Of a DNA stretch of 64,000 nt, positions 23,761 to 33,875 are shown piece after piece (the first letter of the stretch is position 1; each line of letters opens with the position of its first letter). Below the pieces are notes generated by a model. The model was not told where the DNA came from. It did not search any database and saw only the letters and a program-made list of their open reading frames with translations. Source of the DNA: Tulasnella sp. 424. Its lineage: Eukaryota; Basidiomycota; Agaricomycetes; Cantharellales; Tulasnellaceae. The stretch is from NCBI GenBank assembly GCA_019633425.1, contig WSUB01000005.1, positions 186,001-250,000 of the forward strand. The letters run 5' to 3'. A program made the position numbers and the translations under genes.

Positions 23761-24325
23761 ATGAAACGTTCATCCTCCGATCAACTCAGCTCTGAATCTT
23801 CAACGATTCATTCGCTCTCAGGAACGCGGAACGGCCCGAGTCCCTGGTGATGCGCGAGCGCTATCGACTCCACTTCACCAAAGCCATCCCATCCGACTCT
23901 GCTCCGAACGAATTGAACCTGGGGACCTCTTCTCAGCGACGGAGGACCCAAGCCGAAAGTGATCCTCACCTTGCCTAGCTGCAAGCAGTACCAATTATAT
24001 CCGGAGTTCCTATCCCACTGGAGGAATCACCGTATCCGTGAGCCAGTTGAGTACTCGAACTGGTCGCAGATCCTACGGAGACGGTTCTCCCCCCACCACA
24101 ACGATCCCGAGCCCGTCTACCTTTCAGTAGAGGGTGACGGGGTCATCCCGCCCCGAAACCGGAAAATCAGTTACCCGTCTGACTCCAGTCCAGATGGCAG
24201 CCGTTGTGGTAACACGTGGTCGGAGTCCCCATACAGTCGGGCCCATTCCAGCCGAACCGGAGCTCCGGTCGTTCGGGAAGAGTTTTAAGGGAATGATGTT
24301 TGAGATACACCATTTAATATCATAG
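23761..24325 (+). CDS. Hypothetical ORF pair, block A copy
   Basis: The block A counterpart of 29706-30269 opens with MKRSSSDQLSSESSTIH and ends in a segment conserved in both copies (PETGKSVTRLTPVQMAAVVV, stop after HHLIS). In A the frame from the ATG is broken by a base change or indel at about 23848, so the start and end segments are not in one ORF without splicing. No domain is recognised. It may be a small lineage-specific gene, perhaps already decaying. Confidence 0.25.
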
Positions 24326-24580
24326 ATCGGCATCACCATTAACTGCGCTTCTAGACGAGATGGTTAGTCACCTTTGCATCCTGGCGCTTGCTCTGACGAG
24401 CTTAGAAGTTAAGGACCTACTGGTATATACATTAATCCGGGCACAATATGTAAACTGAAAGGGAAGCATTTGGTGTTGTTAGCTTTCCAGGCGTATCCAT
24501 GTATTAATTGATCACCCGCACGTCCTCTTCACACCCTGGCCAGGTGCGATCCCATTGACAGGCGCTTCAGCGACGGCCTA

Positions 24581-24823
24581 TCAGGAAAGTGCTTTGCGGA
24601 TAAGAGATAATAATCTATTGCCGTTGGTCGTCTGAAATGGGACGGAGGAGCCTGGTTGGCTAGAGGCGGGTTCGGATGAAGCGTTGGTTTCCGTATCTGG
24701 AGTGGGTTCCTTAGGGTTAAACGCCGTTGCCTGCCCAGGTACTTGAGCTTGGGCGGGAGAAAGGGACGGTGGTTGGCTTGAAGCTCTGGTTTGTTGTTCT
24801 ATAACATCGAGGTTGTCCGGCAT
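24581..24823 (-). CDS. Small conserved hypothetical protein, block A copy, head-to-head with the next
   Basis: An 80-residue Pro/Ser/Gln-rich ORF. Its block B counterpart (30523-30822) keeps the same frame, with shared runs DVIEQQxRASSxPP, NASSEP and VPFQT or APFQT. Length differences between copies are whole codons, which suggests the frame was maintained by selection. No domain or signal is recognised; composition predicts disorder. The start codon is about 56 bp from the oppositely oriented ORF at 24879. Confidence 0.4.
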   Translation of the reverse strand: MPDNLDVIEQQTRASSQPPSLSPAQAQVPGQATAFNPKEPTPDTETNASSEPASSQPGSSVPFQTTNGNRLLSLIRKALS

Positions 24824-24878
24824 AATGTTAGCGCTAGGGTTTGCAAGAAATGTGAGGATCGCTTAATGTTCGTACCCA

Positions 24879-25100
24879 GTGAAGGTACAAATGCGAAGCC
24901 CGCCCTCGGCCGACCTCGAGTTTCAACTACTGAAGAAAGCGCTCATCAGCCAGGTGATTCACTGGGTGCTCGCTGGGGCTTACTTCGGCGATGCACTAAA
25001 AGGTCCGGGGAGCTGGCGTTATGAGGCTGTTCCGGGCGCCCCAAGGATCCCCCTGAGGAAACTAGACGGTCACGCAGTCTTGAGAGGTGCGTTGACATAG
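24879..25100 (+). CDS. Small conserved hypothetical protein, block A copy
   Basis: A 73-residue ORF aligned in frame to 30722-31066 in block B. Shared residues include DLExQxLxKALI, YFGD, GPGSWRYE/DPGSWRYE and the C-terminal LT before the stop. Copies differ by a 9-nt and a net 6-nt indel, both multiples of three, and end at the same stop codon, so the plus frame is the likely coding one. It may be the last exon of a longer spliced gene whose upstream exons were not found. No family recognised. Confidence 0.42.
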   Translation: MKVQMRSPPSADLEFQLLKKALISQVIHWVLAGAYFGDALKGPGSWRYEAVPGAPRIPLRKLDGHAVLRGALT

Positions 25101-25256
25101 CAGCTGAACAGATGGGGGAGGGGTGGTGAACAGGGCGTTTGTACTCGAATTGTTTAGAGTCGACGATGGTCGAGGTTTGAATAGTTCCAGAGTCCAGATA
25201 GAAAGTCTGAAATTCCACTCACACGAGGGTTGTACGTCCAAATAGCGGGTGTTAAC

Positions 25257-25910
25257 TTATCGCACCTCACGAAATTGCCTCATTGAAATTAAGGCCTTGC
25301 CGGTCAGGTGCTGTGCAATGTGTAGCATAGACGACAATGCATGATTCAGAATGTATGAATCCAATCCAACAACATGGTGCCAGTACCAGCAGGCGAGTCC
25401 TACTCTGTTTGCAATCCGACGCTTTCCAGAGTCCTTCGGCGGGGCTCCGAAAGCGGAGCTAAAGTAGTCATCTAATGTCGCTTCGGCCACTGAATGATAC
25501 GGCGCAGGGAAGACATATGGCAGCGGGTCGGGGGCCGGCGTCAGGAGCGGCATACCCCCGCAAAAGGCGGAAGTCCTGGCCACCATTCCTCAAGGTTAGG
25601 TCATCGTCCTGCGCGTGCGCATCGGCGAACCAAGGAGTCATCGGCAGGAAAGCTGTCTTTGGGGCGCTTTGTTCAGGGCATTGGCTTAGGGTCTTGGCGC
25701 TGAGTGGCCGTTCCTTAACCGCACTATGCGCAAGGTAATACGCGCAAAGAGCTTCAAAGATTCTGTAGAAAGTGCTTGTGCGTAGGATTTGGATTCGCAC
25801 CGCACACCCAGGTCAAGCGATGACAACCGTTGTATTCCATTTGCCGTGAAAAATGCGGCAATAAGAAGAAACAACTCGTAGATAGACATTGGATCTCTTG
25901 TTAGATTCAC
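25257..25910 (-). CDS. Hypothetical, probably spliced gene unique to block A
   Basis: Two or three overlapping minus-strand frames suggest exons. One begins MSIYELFLLIAAFFTANGIQ (ATG at 25889), with a hydrophobic start that could be a signal peptide or anchor. Another runs through GGMPLLTPAPDPLPYVFPAP to LTGKALISMRQFREVR and a stop at 25257. The part 25340-25900 is deleted from block B. Exon joints could not be fixed and no domain is recognised, so it may be non-coding. Confidence 0.25.
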
Positions 25911-26229
25911 GCAGGAGGGAGAAGGCTTGGGTAGATTTAATTCGATTGGCCTGCGTGCTTAAGGCGGAAGAGAAGCCTTAGAAAACTCTCAGCCAACTCC
26001 TCTCCTTTCCCTGAAAACAAAGGAATAAAATGGCCTGACACATAGTCGAGCTGGAAGGGGCCTAAGTCAACCGAGGCATTAATTGCACTCCCGTGAGGCC
26101 CCTGTCGACGTCAAGGCATATTGTCACCATAAAGCGTGGCATATAGGATCAAGTAAGTGCTATCAAGTATAACAAATAGCCCAGACGTTTAGCGCTGCGA
26201 GTCGTCCCAATAAAAGGGAGGGAAAAACC

Positions 26230-26760
26230 CACCGCACTCGAGGCATTTATTTATGCCCGGCTGACGAAAATACTTTGGAGGATCTGCTCAGTAGTTCTGT
26301 GAGCTTATCCTGTAACTTGGACAGAGTCGGTCCATCGGCCTTCTGCTTGCCATCATCTTCCTGCTTGCCATCATCCTGCTGCTTGCCATCATCCTGCTGC
26401 TTGCCATCATCCTGCTGCTTGCCATCATCCTGCTGCTCGCCATCATCCTGCTGCTTTCCATCACCCTCCTGCTTGCCACCATCCTTGACTGAGGGCTTTC
26501 TGTACGGGCGGGCCCGCCTGTTTCGTGTCGAAGGGGTCAGTAGTTTGTTGATCTTTGTAGAACAGATTTCCGTACATTGGGTGCGTCGCAGTTGAGCCAG
26601 CCTTGCCCATCTGATTGATAAATTGAAGTAGTAAACCGGGGAGAGGAACTCCTTTAAGATTGATGTGAAAGGCGAGTGAGAGGCGAGAGGAGACGGTGGA
26701 AAGGGGTACTTGTAATTACAACAGCGACTCCAACTTGGACTTTAACTGAGTAGCGGAGGC
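26230..26760 (-). CDS. Repeat-encoding hypothetical ORF, block A copy
   Basis: A minus-strand frame encodes tandem hexapeptides of the type DDGKQQ (18-bp units at about 26343-26480), then KADGPTLSKLQDKLTELLSR and a stop near 26257. Upstream, a segment reading YGNLFYKDQQTTDPFDTKQA is identical in protein to block B although two bases differ, so that frame is probably coding. It is not in frame with the repeat, so an unseen intron or frameshift lies between. Function unknown; the repeat part is very hydrophilic. Confidence 0.35.
26343..26480. repeat. 18-bp tandem repeat (about 7 units)
   Basis: Units of CTTGCCATCATCCTGCTG with variants. The same repeat in block B (31752-32090) is more than twice as long, so unit number has changed since the duplication. 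Confidence 0.85.
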
Positions 26761-27299
26761 GTAGGTATCCCCAAATTGCAGCTGTCTGAGCTTAGACTAG
26801 CATTCTGGTCTCTGGAAACCCTCGGGTTCCTTGCGGTCGCCTGCAGGTCAAGCCAATGCAGACCGACCTGCAGCATGACCTGAGCGCGGCGCTCCATTGA
26901 TCATTCGCGTATTCTCTCTGTCGAATGAGACAAGGAGAAGTGTGAGCGTCTAATACGTAGTGGCCATATCGGGTTTTATCGATTATCATCATGAGGCTGT
27001 GTGTGAAGCAAACGCGTTGCATTGATTCATCTGGGGGACGAGAATCTCGATTTTACCGCAACAAACTGCTTTAAGGGCGTTAAGACGCGGCCCAGCTTGC
27101 GCCAGGGCCTTACAACGTGTGCAAGGAATACAAAGTACATAAAAAGTCCATTCCAGGGTGGTTCAAGGCCAGTGGCCGGGTGGGGTCCGATGGGTTTGGA
27201 GTGGAAGGGGTGAGGTCGTCCGGTGGTTAGGGTAATGCACATAGAGCGACAAGGAGTTACATATGAGCATAGGGTTGCATATGGTGGGCCGTTACCGTT

Positions 27300-27632
27300 T
27301 GGTAAACATGCCGGAGTGTTGAATGAATGACGCCTAGGCCGTCGATGCCTTCCTTTGTGCCCAGAATATCGACGAGATTGAGGTCGGGTACCGCATCCTT
27401 GAGGAAATGTCGATGCCAGTGTTTGAAGAAACACTCCTTTAGCAGGTGTTCTCCGGTTTGGACTTCCTCTCTGCATCAGCATTCCGTCGATTCGGTCGGT
27501 ACAAACCTGCGGTAGTACTCTCCGAGGAATGCACGGTTAGTTCTACACTGGGTGTGTTTTGCGTACACCTGCCTGTAAAGGTTGTTGAATAGCCAGGCGG
27601 AACCAGACTCTGCTCTCGCAAGATGGGGCTGG
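27300..27632 (-). mobile_element. Non-LTR retrotransposon 3' remnant (end of reverse transcriptase/RNase H ORF)
   Basis: In one minus frame the protein reads CRTNRAFLGEYYRRFVPTES, then CRCREEVQTGEHLLKECFF, HWHRHFLKDAVPDLNLVDIL and GTKEGIDGLG. This is the cysteine/histidine end typical of fungal LINE-type polyproteins (GHxGxYYxRFVPxE, CxC, QTxxHLLxEC, ILGTKEGI). No RT domain precedes it, so it is a 5'-truncated fragment. It abuts the WW pseudogene where similarity between blocks A and B ends, so it marks the duplication breakpoint. Confidence 0.65.
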
Positions 27633-27633
27633 A

Positions 27634-28807
27634 CGTTAGATAGTTCCTGATGCGGGCGGTCGAGGGAACTTGGTTCGTCGAGACGATTGGGATCTATGCA
27701 GATGCTCCCGAGTACCGCGACGAATAAAAGAATCGCCACGAGGACCTGGATGTAGAAGAGACTGGCTGAGCCCGGTGGAGTTGGAACACTAGGTTGGCGA
27801 TACCTAAACACAGAAACGCTAAACTCGATCGCGCGGTCAATGCAGAAGAAAATGGAACTGAAAGAGTGAGAGTCGCCTACTGAGAGACCACTGAAAGAAC
27901 ACCCCAGCAGTGAAAGAAAGAACGCAAGTTTGAAAGAACCGAGGCGACTTTGCTCAGATGCAGCCATGTACCGAAGGTACAGCTAAAAGGGTGGCGGGCC
28001 TACTAGTCAGCGTCACACCTTCCAAGAGCAAAGCCGCCCTGCAGCTGCTTACAGTGTTATCATTCCGAGACATGATCCTCCCCTTGAACATGCGTCTCAT
28101 CTTGTATGATACGATAACGTTGGCCAAAGCAAACATGCAGGTAAACATGGCGAACGCCTGGGAGAACGACCTTGCTATAGCGCCGGCGTTGTCTGTGTGC
28201 TGCGGTTGCGCTGGAATCACGCCATCTCAGTCTGTTATGTCGGAGTAGCTGGCCCTTGTTCTGAACTGGAGGATCCGGCGTTTGAGCCTTGAAAAGGTAT
28301 CTCCAGTGCTGCCAATGCATCAACAAAGGCCAAAGTGCTCTGAATCGAGTTCGGTTGAGATCCATATGTTCATCACCAACGCATCTCGGACAGCGTTGCA
28401 CGTACATATGCGTTTTTCTGATCCCAGTCAGTTGAAGCTTTGTCATCATGGATGACCACACTTCGGCTTGGGCGATCCCCTCTCTGCTTTACGCCGTCAG
28501 CACCTTTGTTAAGGCCAAGGGTAAAAACCAACTCGCCTCCAGCAGTCCTTAAGACGGTCCATGCATTCCAATGGGTCGTTCCAGAGTAGCAGTTGGCTGA
28601 TGATTCGAAGGGGTCGGGGTACTGCTTCCACCAATGAGGTCCGACCCGAACGCTCCAGTCGAGTCTGACGAGGTCGGTGCCGTAGAGTTTGGAAATGCGA
28701 GGTCGGAGAAAGTAGTAGAATAATCTCGCTGCAGAGACGGGGGTCAGCCCGTACACCACGTCGAAAGTTGAGGGACAAACCGACAATCCAGTTTCTACTG
28801 CAGGCAT
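27634..28807 (-). pseudogene. WW-domain membrane gene, truncated block B copy
   Basis: Matches the C-terminal half of the block A gene (hydrophobic segments AFAMFTCMFALANVIVSY and LVAILLFVAVLGSICIDPN) but lacks the WW and N-terminal exons: similarity jumps from about 28800 here to upstream DNA of block A. Two adjacent TGA stops follow SEMRW where block A reads WWRTDG, and a one-base deletion near 28752 shifts frame. The C-terminus runs into the retroelement fragment. A 144-codon ORF (28373-28807) survives, but the gene as a whole is broken. Confidence 0.7.
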
Positions 28808-29705
28808 TCGGAGCTTGACCGAGGACAGATAACGAGCCTTAGTATTGGTCAGGTGAGTACAATTCGGGGATGAACGAGCTGCGCTCCATCAAAGACTCCA
28901 GCGCTCACCTTGGTGCAGGGTTCGCACCCGATTGCCAGCAGGCTAAGAATTTTGCGATGTCGACTTGATAGCCGGCCTCTTTCAGGGCCAAGAGAAAAAG
29001 GATATCCTGGCCGGAGCATATTCGTCATCGGCGGGCATAGTGATATAAGTGGGATACCGACACGTGAGCTTGTCCATCTGATTCAGCAATGGACAAGAGG
29101 ATCCAGCACCTGTCCCTCTGGCTCGTTTGACAAGGGGGGAGGGAAGGGAGGACTGAACTGTTCATCGGCTGACATGACCGAAGCCGAAACGGAACTGGAA
29201 AATAAAGCCGCTAGTTTCGCACCGTTCAATTTCGACCGTTAACATGAGTTTCGGACGCCCACCAACTTTCGAAAACTTCAAGGTCTCGCCTCCACAAAGG
29301 GGATCATTTCCTCTGGATCATGATGGTGCGGAGTTGTGGAACTCGTCTCTTAACTTCCGTCTCATTTCACCTGTCGCTTAGGGGAGTGCCGAGAATTCAT
29401 GAAGGCGTACTTGAATTGCCTCAAATCCCATTCCCAAGAATCCGCCAACTGCCGCTTGCTGAATAAAGAGTATCTAGAATGCCGTATGACCAAGTGAGTA
29501 TGCTGACTTTTTCTAAAGCTTGATTCCGCTCACATTCCGCCGGTCAGGGGCCTTATGGAACGCGCCGAATGGAAAAGACTCGGTCTCCCTGACGACCCGG
29601 CTTCGAATACAAGTGATGGTGGGACAGGCAATAAGAGATAGGATGTCTGCTCCTGCTTGTGATCTCTGCTTTGTCGCGTAGTCCCCACTCCTCGATCTAG
29701 TTTCA

Positions 29706-30269
29706 ATGAAACGTTCGTCCTCCGATCACCTCAGCCCTGCATCTTCTACGATTCATCCCCCCTCAAGAATGCGCCACGGTCCAAGTCCCTTGGGATGCGC
29801 GAGCGCTATCTCTCCACTTCATCAAAGCCATCCCATCCGACTCCGCTCCGAACCAATTGAACCTGGGGACCTCTTGTCAACTACGGAAGACCAAAGCTGG
29901 AAGCGACCCTCACCTCGCCGGGCCCGCAAGATGTACCAATCATACCCAGAGTCCCTATCCCACTGGAGATATCGCCGTATCCGTGCGCCCGTTGAGTATT
30001 CGAACCGGTCACAAATGCTGTGAAGACGACCCTCCTCCAATCACAACAACCCCGAAACTATCGACCTGCCAATAAAAGGCGACGGGGTCCCCTGCCCTGA
30101 AACCGGCAAGTCAGTTACCTGTCTGACTCCAGTCCAGATGGCAGCCGTCGTCGTAGCACGTGCCGTGGCCGGGAATCCCCAACCCATTCCCGCCGGACCA
30201 CAGCTTTCGTCGTGCCGGAAGAGGCTTGAAGCAGAAAAGATGCTTGACACACACCATTTAAGAGCATAG
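29706..30269 (+). CDS. Hypothetical ORF pair, block B copy
   Basis: Starts MKRSSSDHLSPASSTIHPPS and stays open for 105 codons to 30023; the segment PETGKSVTCLTPVQMAAVVV to HHLRA-stop (to 30269) lies in the same overall frame order as in block A. Lys/Arg/Ser-rich, no domain recognised. The longer open frame suggests B is closer to the ancestral form here. Splicing between the two parts was not resolved. Confidence 0.28.
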
Positions 30270-30522
30270 ATATAGACCGGCATAACCTTTAACTGCCATC
30301 CCGGACGAGGTAGTTAGCTACCTTTTGCCTGCTGGCGCTTGCTCTGCCAGTGACGAGCTTAGAAGTCAACGACCTACCAGTATATACATTCAATATCATG
30401 AATATTAAACCTGAAAGTCCGGCATTTCCTGTCATTAGCTTTCCACGCGTATTGATGTGTAAACCGATCACCCGCACGTCCTCTTCGCACCCCGGGCCGT
30501 GCAATTCCCTTGACACGAGTCT

Positions 30523-30822
30523 TCAACGACGACCTGATAAAAAGCCTTGTATATAGCTAAGAAGTCCGTTTATGCCGGCCTCTGTCTGGAATGGAGCAGG
30601 TGAGCTTGGTAGCCTGGGGCTGGGCTCGGATGAAGCGTTTACATTGATTTCCATGTTGGGAGTGGGTTGATTAGGGTTAGACCCCGCCGCTGCCTGCCGA
30701 AACTCCTGTCCTTGACCTTGGTTGTCAATATTAGGGGGTGGCATGCTTGAAGCTCTAGGCTGCTGTTCTATAACATCGCCATTGTTGTACATACTGTCAA
30801 GGCAGGGCCTCCGAGAAAGCAA
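30523..30822 (-). CDS. Small conserved hypothetical protein, block B copy
   Basis: A 99-residue ORF; the start may instead be the internal Met at MYNNGDVIEQQ (about 30789). Same frame as 24581-24823 with codon-sized indels, Gln/Asn/Pro-rich. It is head-to-head with the plus-strand ORF at 30722, which it overlaps on the opposite strand, as in block A where the two are about 56 bp apart. Confidence 0.4.
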   Translation of the reverse strand: MLSRRPCLDSMYNNGDVIEQQPRASSMPPPNIDNQGQGQEFRQAAAGSNPNQPTPNMEINVNASSEPSPRLPSSPAPFQTEAGINGLLSYIQGFLSGRR

Positions 30823-31066
30823 AGGGAATGCTCACGCAGGGCTACAACCACGCGACTCGGTCGACCTCGAACTTCAACAACTGAACAAAGCGCTCATAAG
30901 AAAGATGATTCGGCAGGCGTTTGTCAGGACGTACTTCGGCGACTCGGAGGCGGCGTCGAAAGATCCGGGGAGCTGGCGTTATGAGCTGGTTGCTCCGAAT
31001 GACCCAACGATCCACCAGAAGTCAAAGAGTGATGCGGAGGCTCACGTAGTGTTACGATTGACATAG
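30722..31066 (+). CDS. Small conserved hypothetical protein, block B copy
   Basis: A 114-codon ORF. The part from DSVDLELQQLNKALIRKMIR to the stop aligns with block A; the N-terminal 40 codons overlap the antisense ORF and may not be coding. GDSEAASKDPGSWRYE includes a three-codon insertion relative to A. No family recognised. Confidence 0.4.
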   Translation: MSILGGGMLEALGCCSITSPLLYILSRQGLRESKGNAHAGLQPRDSVDLELQQLNKALIRKMIRQAFVRTYFGDSEAASKDPGSWRYELVAPNDPTIHQKSKSDAEAHVVLRLT

Positions 31067-31662
31067 CTGAATGGATGGAAGAGGGCTGGTGGACAGGTCG
31101 TTTGTGCTCGGACTATTGTAAGTCGAGATGGTCGAGGTTTGAATGGGTCTACTGTTCTCGATAGAAACTAACCACACGGGGTCTTTACGTTTAAGCGGTG
31201 GGTATGACCCTGTGAAATGAGTGTTATCGCGCCTCACGACATTGCCTCATTGCAATTAAGGCCTTCCTGGTCAGGTGCTGTGCAATGTGTTGCATGCAGG
31301 ACAATGCATGATCCAGATTGATTGGGTCTCTCGTTAGATCTCACACAGGAGGGAGAAGGCTTGGGTAAATTTAAGCCTGCGTGCTTTACCCGGAAAAGAA
31401 GCATTAGGAAACTCCCAGCCGACTCCTCTCCTTTTCCTGAAAACAAAGGAATAAAATGGCCTAACACATGGTCTAGCTCGAAGGGGCCTAAGTCAGCCGA
31501 GGCATTGACTGTGTTCCCGTGAGCCCGCTATCGGCGTCAAGGCATATTGTCATCATAAAGGCGTGGCATGTGCTATAGCATGTAACCAATAACCCAGACG
31601 TTTAGCACCGTAAGTCGTCCCAATCAAAGGGAGGAGGAGAAAACCCACCACACTCGAGGCAC

Positions 31663-32670
31663 TTATTTATGCATGACTGACGGTAATACTTTGGAGCATC
31701 TGCTCACTAGTTCTGCGAATAAATCTTGCCACTTGGACAGAGTTGGTCCATCGGCCTTCTGCTTGCCATCCTCTTGCTGCTTGCCATCTTCCTCCTGCTT
31801 GCCATCCTCTTGCTGCTTGCCATCCTCTTGCTGCTTGCCATCATCCTCCTGCTTGCCATCATCCTCCTGCTTGCCATCATCTTGCTGCTTGCCGTCATTT
31901 TGCTGTTTGCCATCATCCACCTGCATGCCATCATCCACCTGCATGCCATCATCTTGCTGCTTGCCATCATCTTGCTGCTTGCCATCATCCACCTGCATGC
32001 CATCATCCACCTGCTTGCCATCATCCTGCTGCTTGCCATCATCTTGCTGCTTGCCATCACTCTCCTGCTTGCCACCATCCTTCCGCTTGCTATCATCCTT
32101 GACTGAGGGCTTTCTGTACGGGTGGGCCCGCCTGTTTCGTGTCGAAAGGGTCAGTAGTTTGTTGATCTTTGTAGAACAGATTTCCGTACTTTTGCTGCGT
32201 CACAGTTGGGCCAACCTTCCCTCTGGCTTCTGTATGCCAAAGATGGAGCGAAGGTATGAGGTGGGGAAGAAGAACGACGCCACAGACGAGCTCGAACCTT
32301 TGCCATTGACCTGTTCCTGACCGGTATTGGGGATGGAGGATGAGGATGGCTGGGATTCTGCAGAGTCCAGTGCCACGACCTCTGAGCCGCTTTCCTCGGG
32401 GGACCTGGCGTCAGGGCTAGACGTGGTGAGTGAAACCGACGGTCCCCTTGAGTGCCGGGAGTTACCGAACTTGAAAAATGTGCCAGCGTTGAAAAAGGGC
32501 TGCCTCTTTGATGCCACCTTTTCCGAAGTGGAATCTTGGGGGGAGAGGGATGAAGCGGGAGGCGACATCTGGTCGGTATATTCAAGTAGTAAGCCTGGGA
32601 GAGGAACTCCTTTTAAGACGGATATAAGAGGCGAGCAAGAGGCAAGAGGAGAAGGTGGAAGGGAGTACAA
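31663..32670 (-). CDS. Repeat-encoding hypothetical gene, block B copy (probably broken)
   Basis: The upstream ORF, starting MYSLPPSPLASC (ATG 32670), is Ser/Pro-rich and stops at TGA 32200. In the same frame beyond that stop lie KINKLLTLSTRNRR, the hexapeptide repeats (DDGKQQ, DDGKQE, DDGMQV variants, about 18 units) and the end VSRCSKVLPSVMHK with stop at 31663. Block A has CGA where B has TGA, so this may be a nonsense change, although another frame (YGNLFYKDQQTTDPF) is better conserved through this spot. Related fragments lie at about 40240-40620 and 42690-43060. Confidence 0.35.
31752..32090. repeat. 18-bp tandem repeat (about 18 units)
   Basis: Same unit as 26343-26480, with CTG/CTC/CAC variants that alternate in sub-blocks. 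The expansion keeps reading frame. Confidence 0.85.
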
Positions 32671-33273
32671 CGACTTCCAACAGCGACTCCGACTTGGATT
32701 TTAACTGAGTGGTTGATTGAGGGGGAGGAATGTTCCAAATTCTTGATTGTCTCAGATTATACCGGTATTTTCATCTGTAGAAGCACTCGGGTTCCTTGCA
32801 TTCGCCTGCAGGTCAGGACAAATGGGATTGACGTGCAGCACGGTCTGACTGGGGCGATCCATTGATCATTCGCGGGTTTCTTTCGAAAGAGAAGGGGATG
32901 GGAATCAGAGCTTGAATACGCAGTGGTCATATCGGGGCTTATCGATTACCATCATGAGGCAGTACGTGCAGAAAACGCGGCGCGTTGAAATTTCTGGGGG
33001 ACGAAACTCCAGTTAAGGGTTCATTAAATACCGGCCATGCATAAACAGAGAGGACAAAAGTAATACTGTTTGGAACCCCGTTTCTCGGAGAACCACTCAA
33101 GGAACTCTTCTAATCCGCTGTCTCAGCTGCCGAACCCACTTTGACCAGGCGGGAATGCGCTTGCTTTAAAGGCTTCGAAGACTGTGTAACATCTTGAATC
33201 TAATAGAAAATAATAATTTAGATGATGTATAAATTTCTTTGGCGAGTGAAGAGGGGTACAGTAATTGTATTGG

Positions 33274-33875
33274 GAAACCCCCCTTCGGAGAACCCCCACC
33301 CCCGAGAAACCCCTTCCGATCGGGCGTAACGACTTTGTCAGCGACTTCCGATGGGGGACGGGGGTTTCCCGAGCGACATCACATGATGTGCGCTGCCGTC
33401 GCCAAGGGAGTCGGTCAAGGACCTCACCGCGACACAGCTCCGCCATCACCGTCAGGGAAGATGCGGATTTCGACCAACGTGTGTTGCCGTCGAGGGTGGT
33501 GGCAAGTGTACAAGATAAGAATTCAATCTGCTTGTTGCTGCTCCTATAATCGGTCGATACTAAATAAACTCATGGATTGATTTTTTAATGTAATAATTAG
33601 ACGTCTAAATAAAATTTCTAGTAAACCTTAATGCTGCCGCCCTCGACAGCGGCGACGCGTTGGTCGGAATCCTCATCTTCCGTGAAGACGACGGCGGAGG
33701 CTAGAGTCGTGTCGCGCTGAGGTCCTTGACCGACACCCTAAGAGACGGCGACGCACATCATGTGATGTGGCTCAGGAAACCTCAGGAAACCCCCGTCCCC
33801 GTCGGACGTCGCTGACAAAGTCGTCACGCCCGATCGGAAGGGGTTGCACAGTGGAGTTTCTCCCGAAGGGGTTTC
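33274..33875. mobile_element. Foldback element 1 with about 230-bp inverted arms
   Basis: Left arm about 33274-33500 and right arm about 33640-33875 are inverted copies. Both contain the core CCTTCCGATCGGGCGT, ACGACTTTGTCAGCGAC, ACATCACATGATGTGCG and GTCGGTCAAGGACCTCA, differing by scattered substitutions and small gaps. The AT-rich loop has no ORF. Ends read GAAACCCC/GGGGTTTC. No clear target duplication was found. Length and structure fit a non-autonomous DNA transposon or a hairpin-forming repeat. Confidence 0.7.

Larger units (their letters stand above)
20100..27060. repeat. Segmental duplication, block A
   Basis: Colinear with 27630-33010. Matching anchors include A 20110/B 27640, A 22880/B 28870, A 23761/B 29706, A 24580/B 30520, A 25230/B 31220, A 26280/B 31690 and A 26820/B 32790. 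Block A contains DNA missing from B: the WW N-terminal exons (about 21.3-22.8 kb) and 25.3-25.9 kb. Divergence is moderate, with many substitutions and indels, so the event is not very recent. Confidence 0.85.
27630..33010. repeat. Segmental duplication, block B
   Basis: Direct-orientation partner of block A, about 570 bp downstream of it. It lacks parts of A (WW N-terminus, 25.3-25.9 kb) but keeps about 350 bp (32.22-32.57 kb) that A lacks, so both have lost material. Confidence 0.85.

Noticed and set aside
23959..24288. 109-codon plus ORF as a separate gene
   Set aside because: Its frame is not kept in block B, where an overlapping frame (PETGKSVTxLTPVQMAAVVV) is conserved instead.
26275..26595. 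Cys/Pro/Ser-rich plus-strand ORF (repeats of CCLPSS) and its block B partner at 31673-32320
   Set aside because: It is the antisense reading of the 18-bp tandem repeat; the minus frame joins to conserved flanking sequence and ends at matching stops, the plus frame does not.
31673..32320. CRISPR-like array (regular short repeats)
   Set aside because: Units are contiguous 18-mers without spacers, in a eukaryotic coding context.
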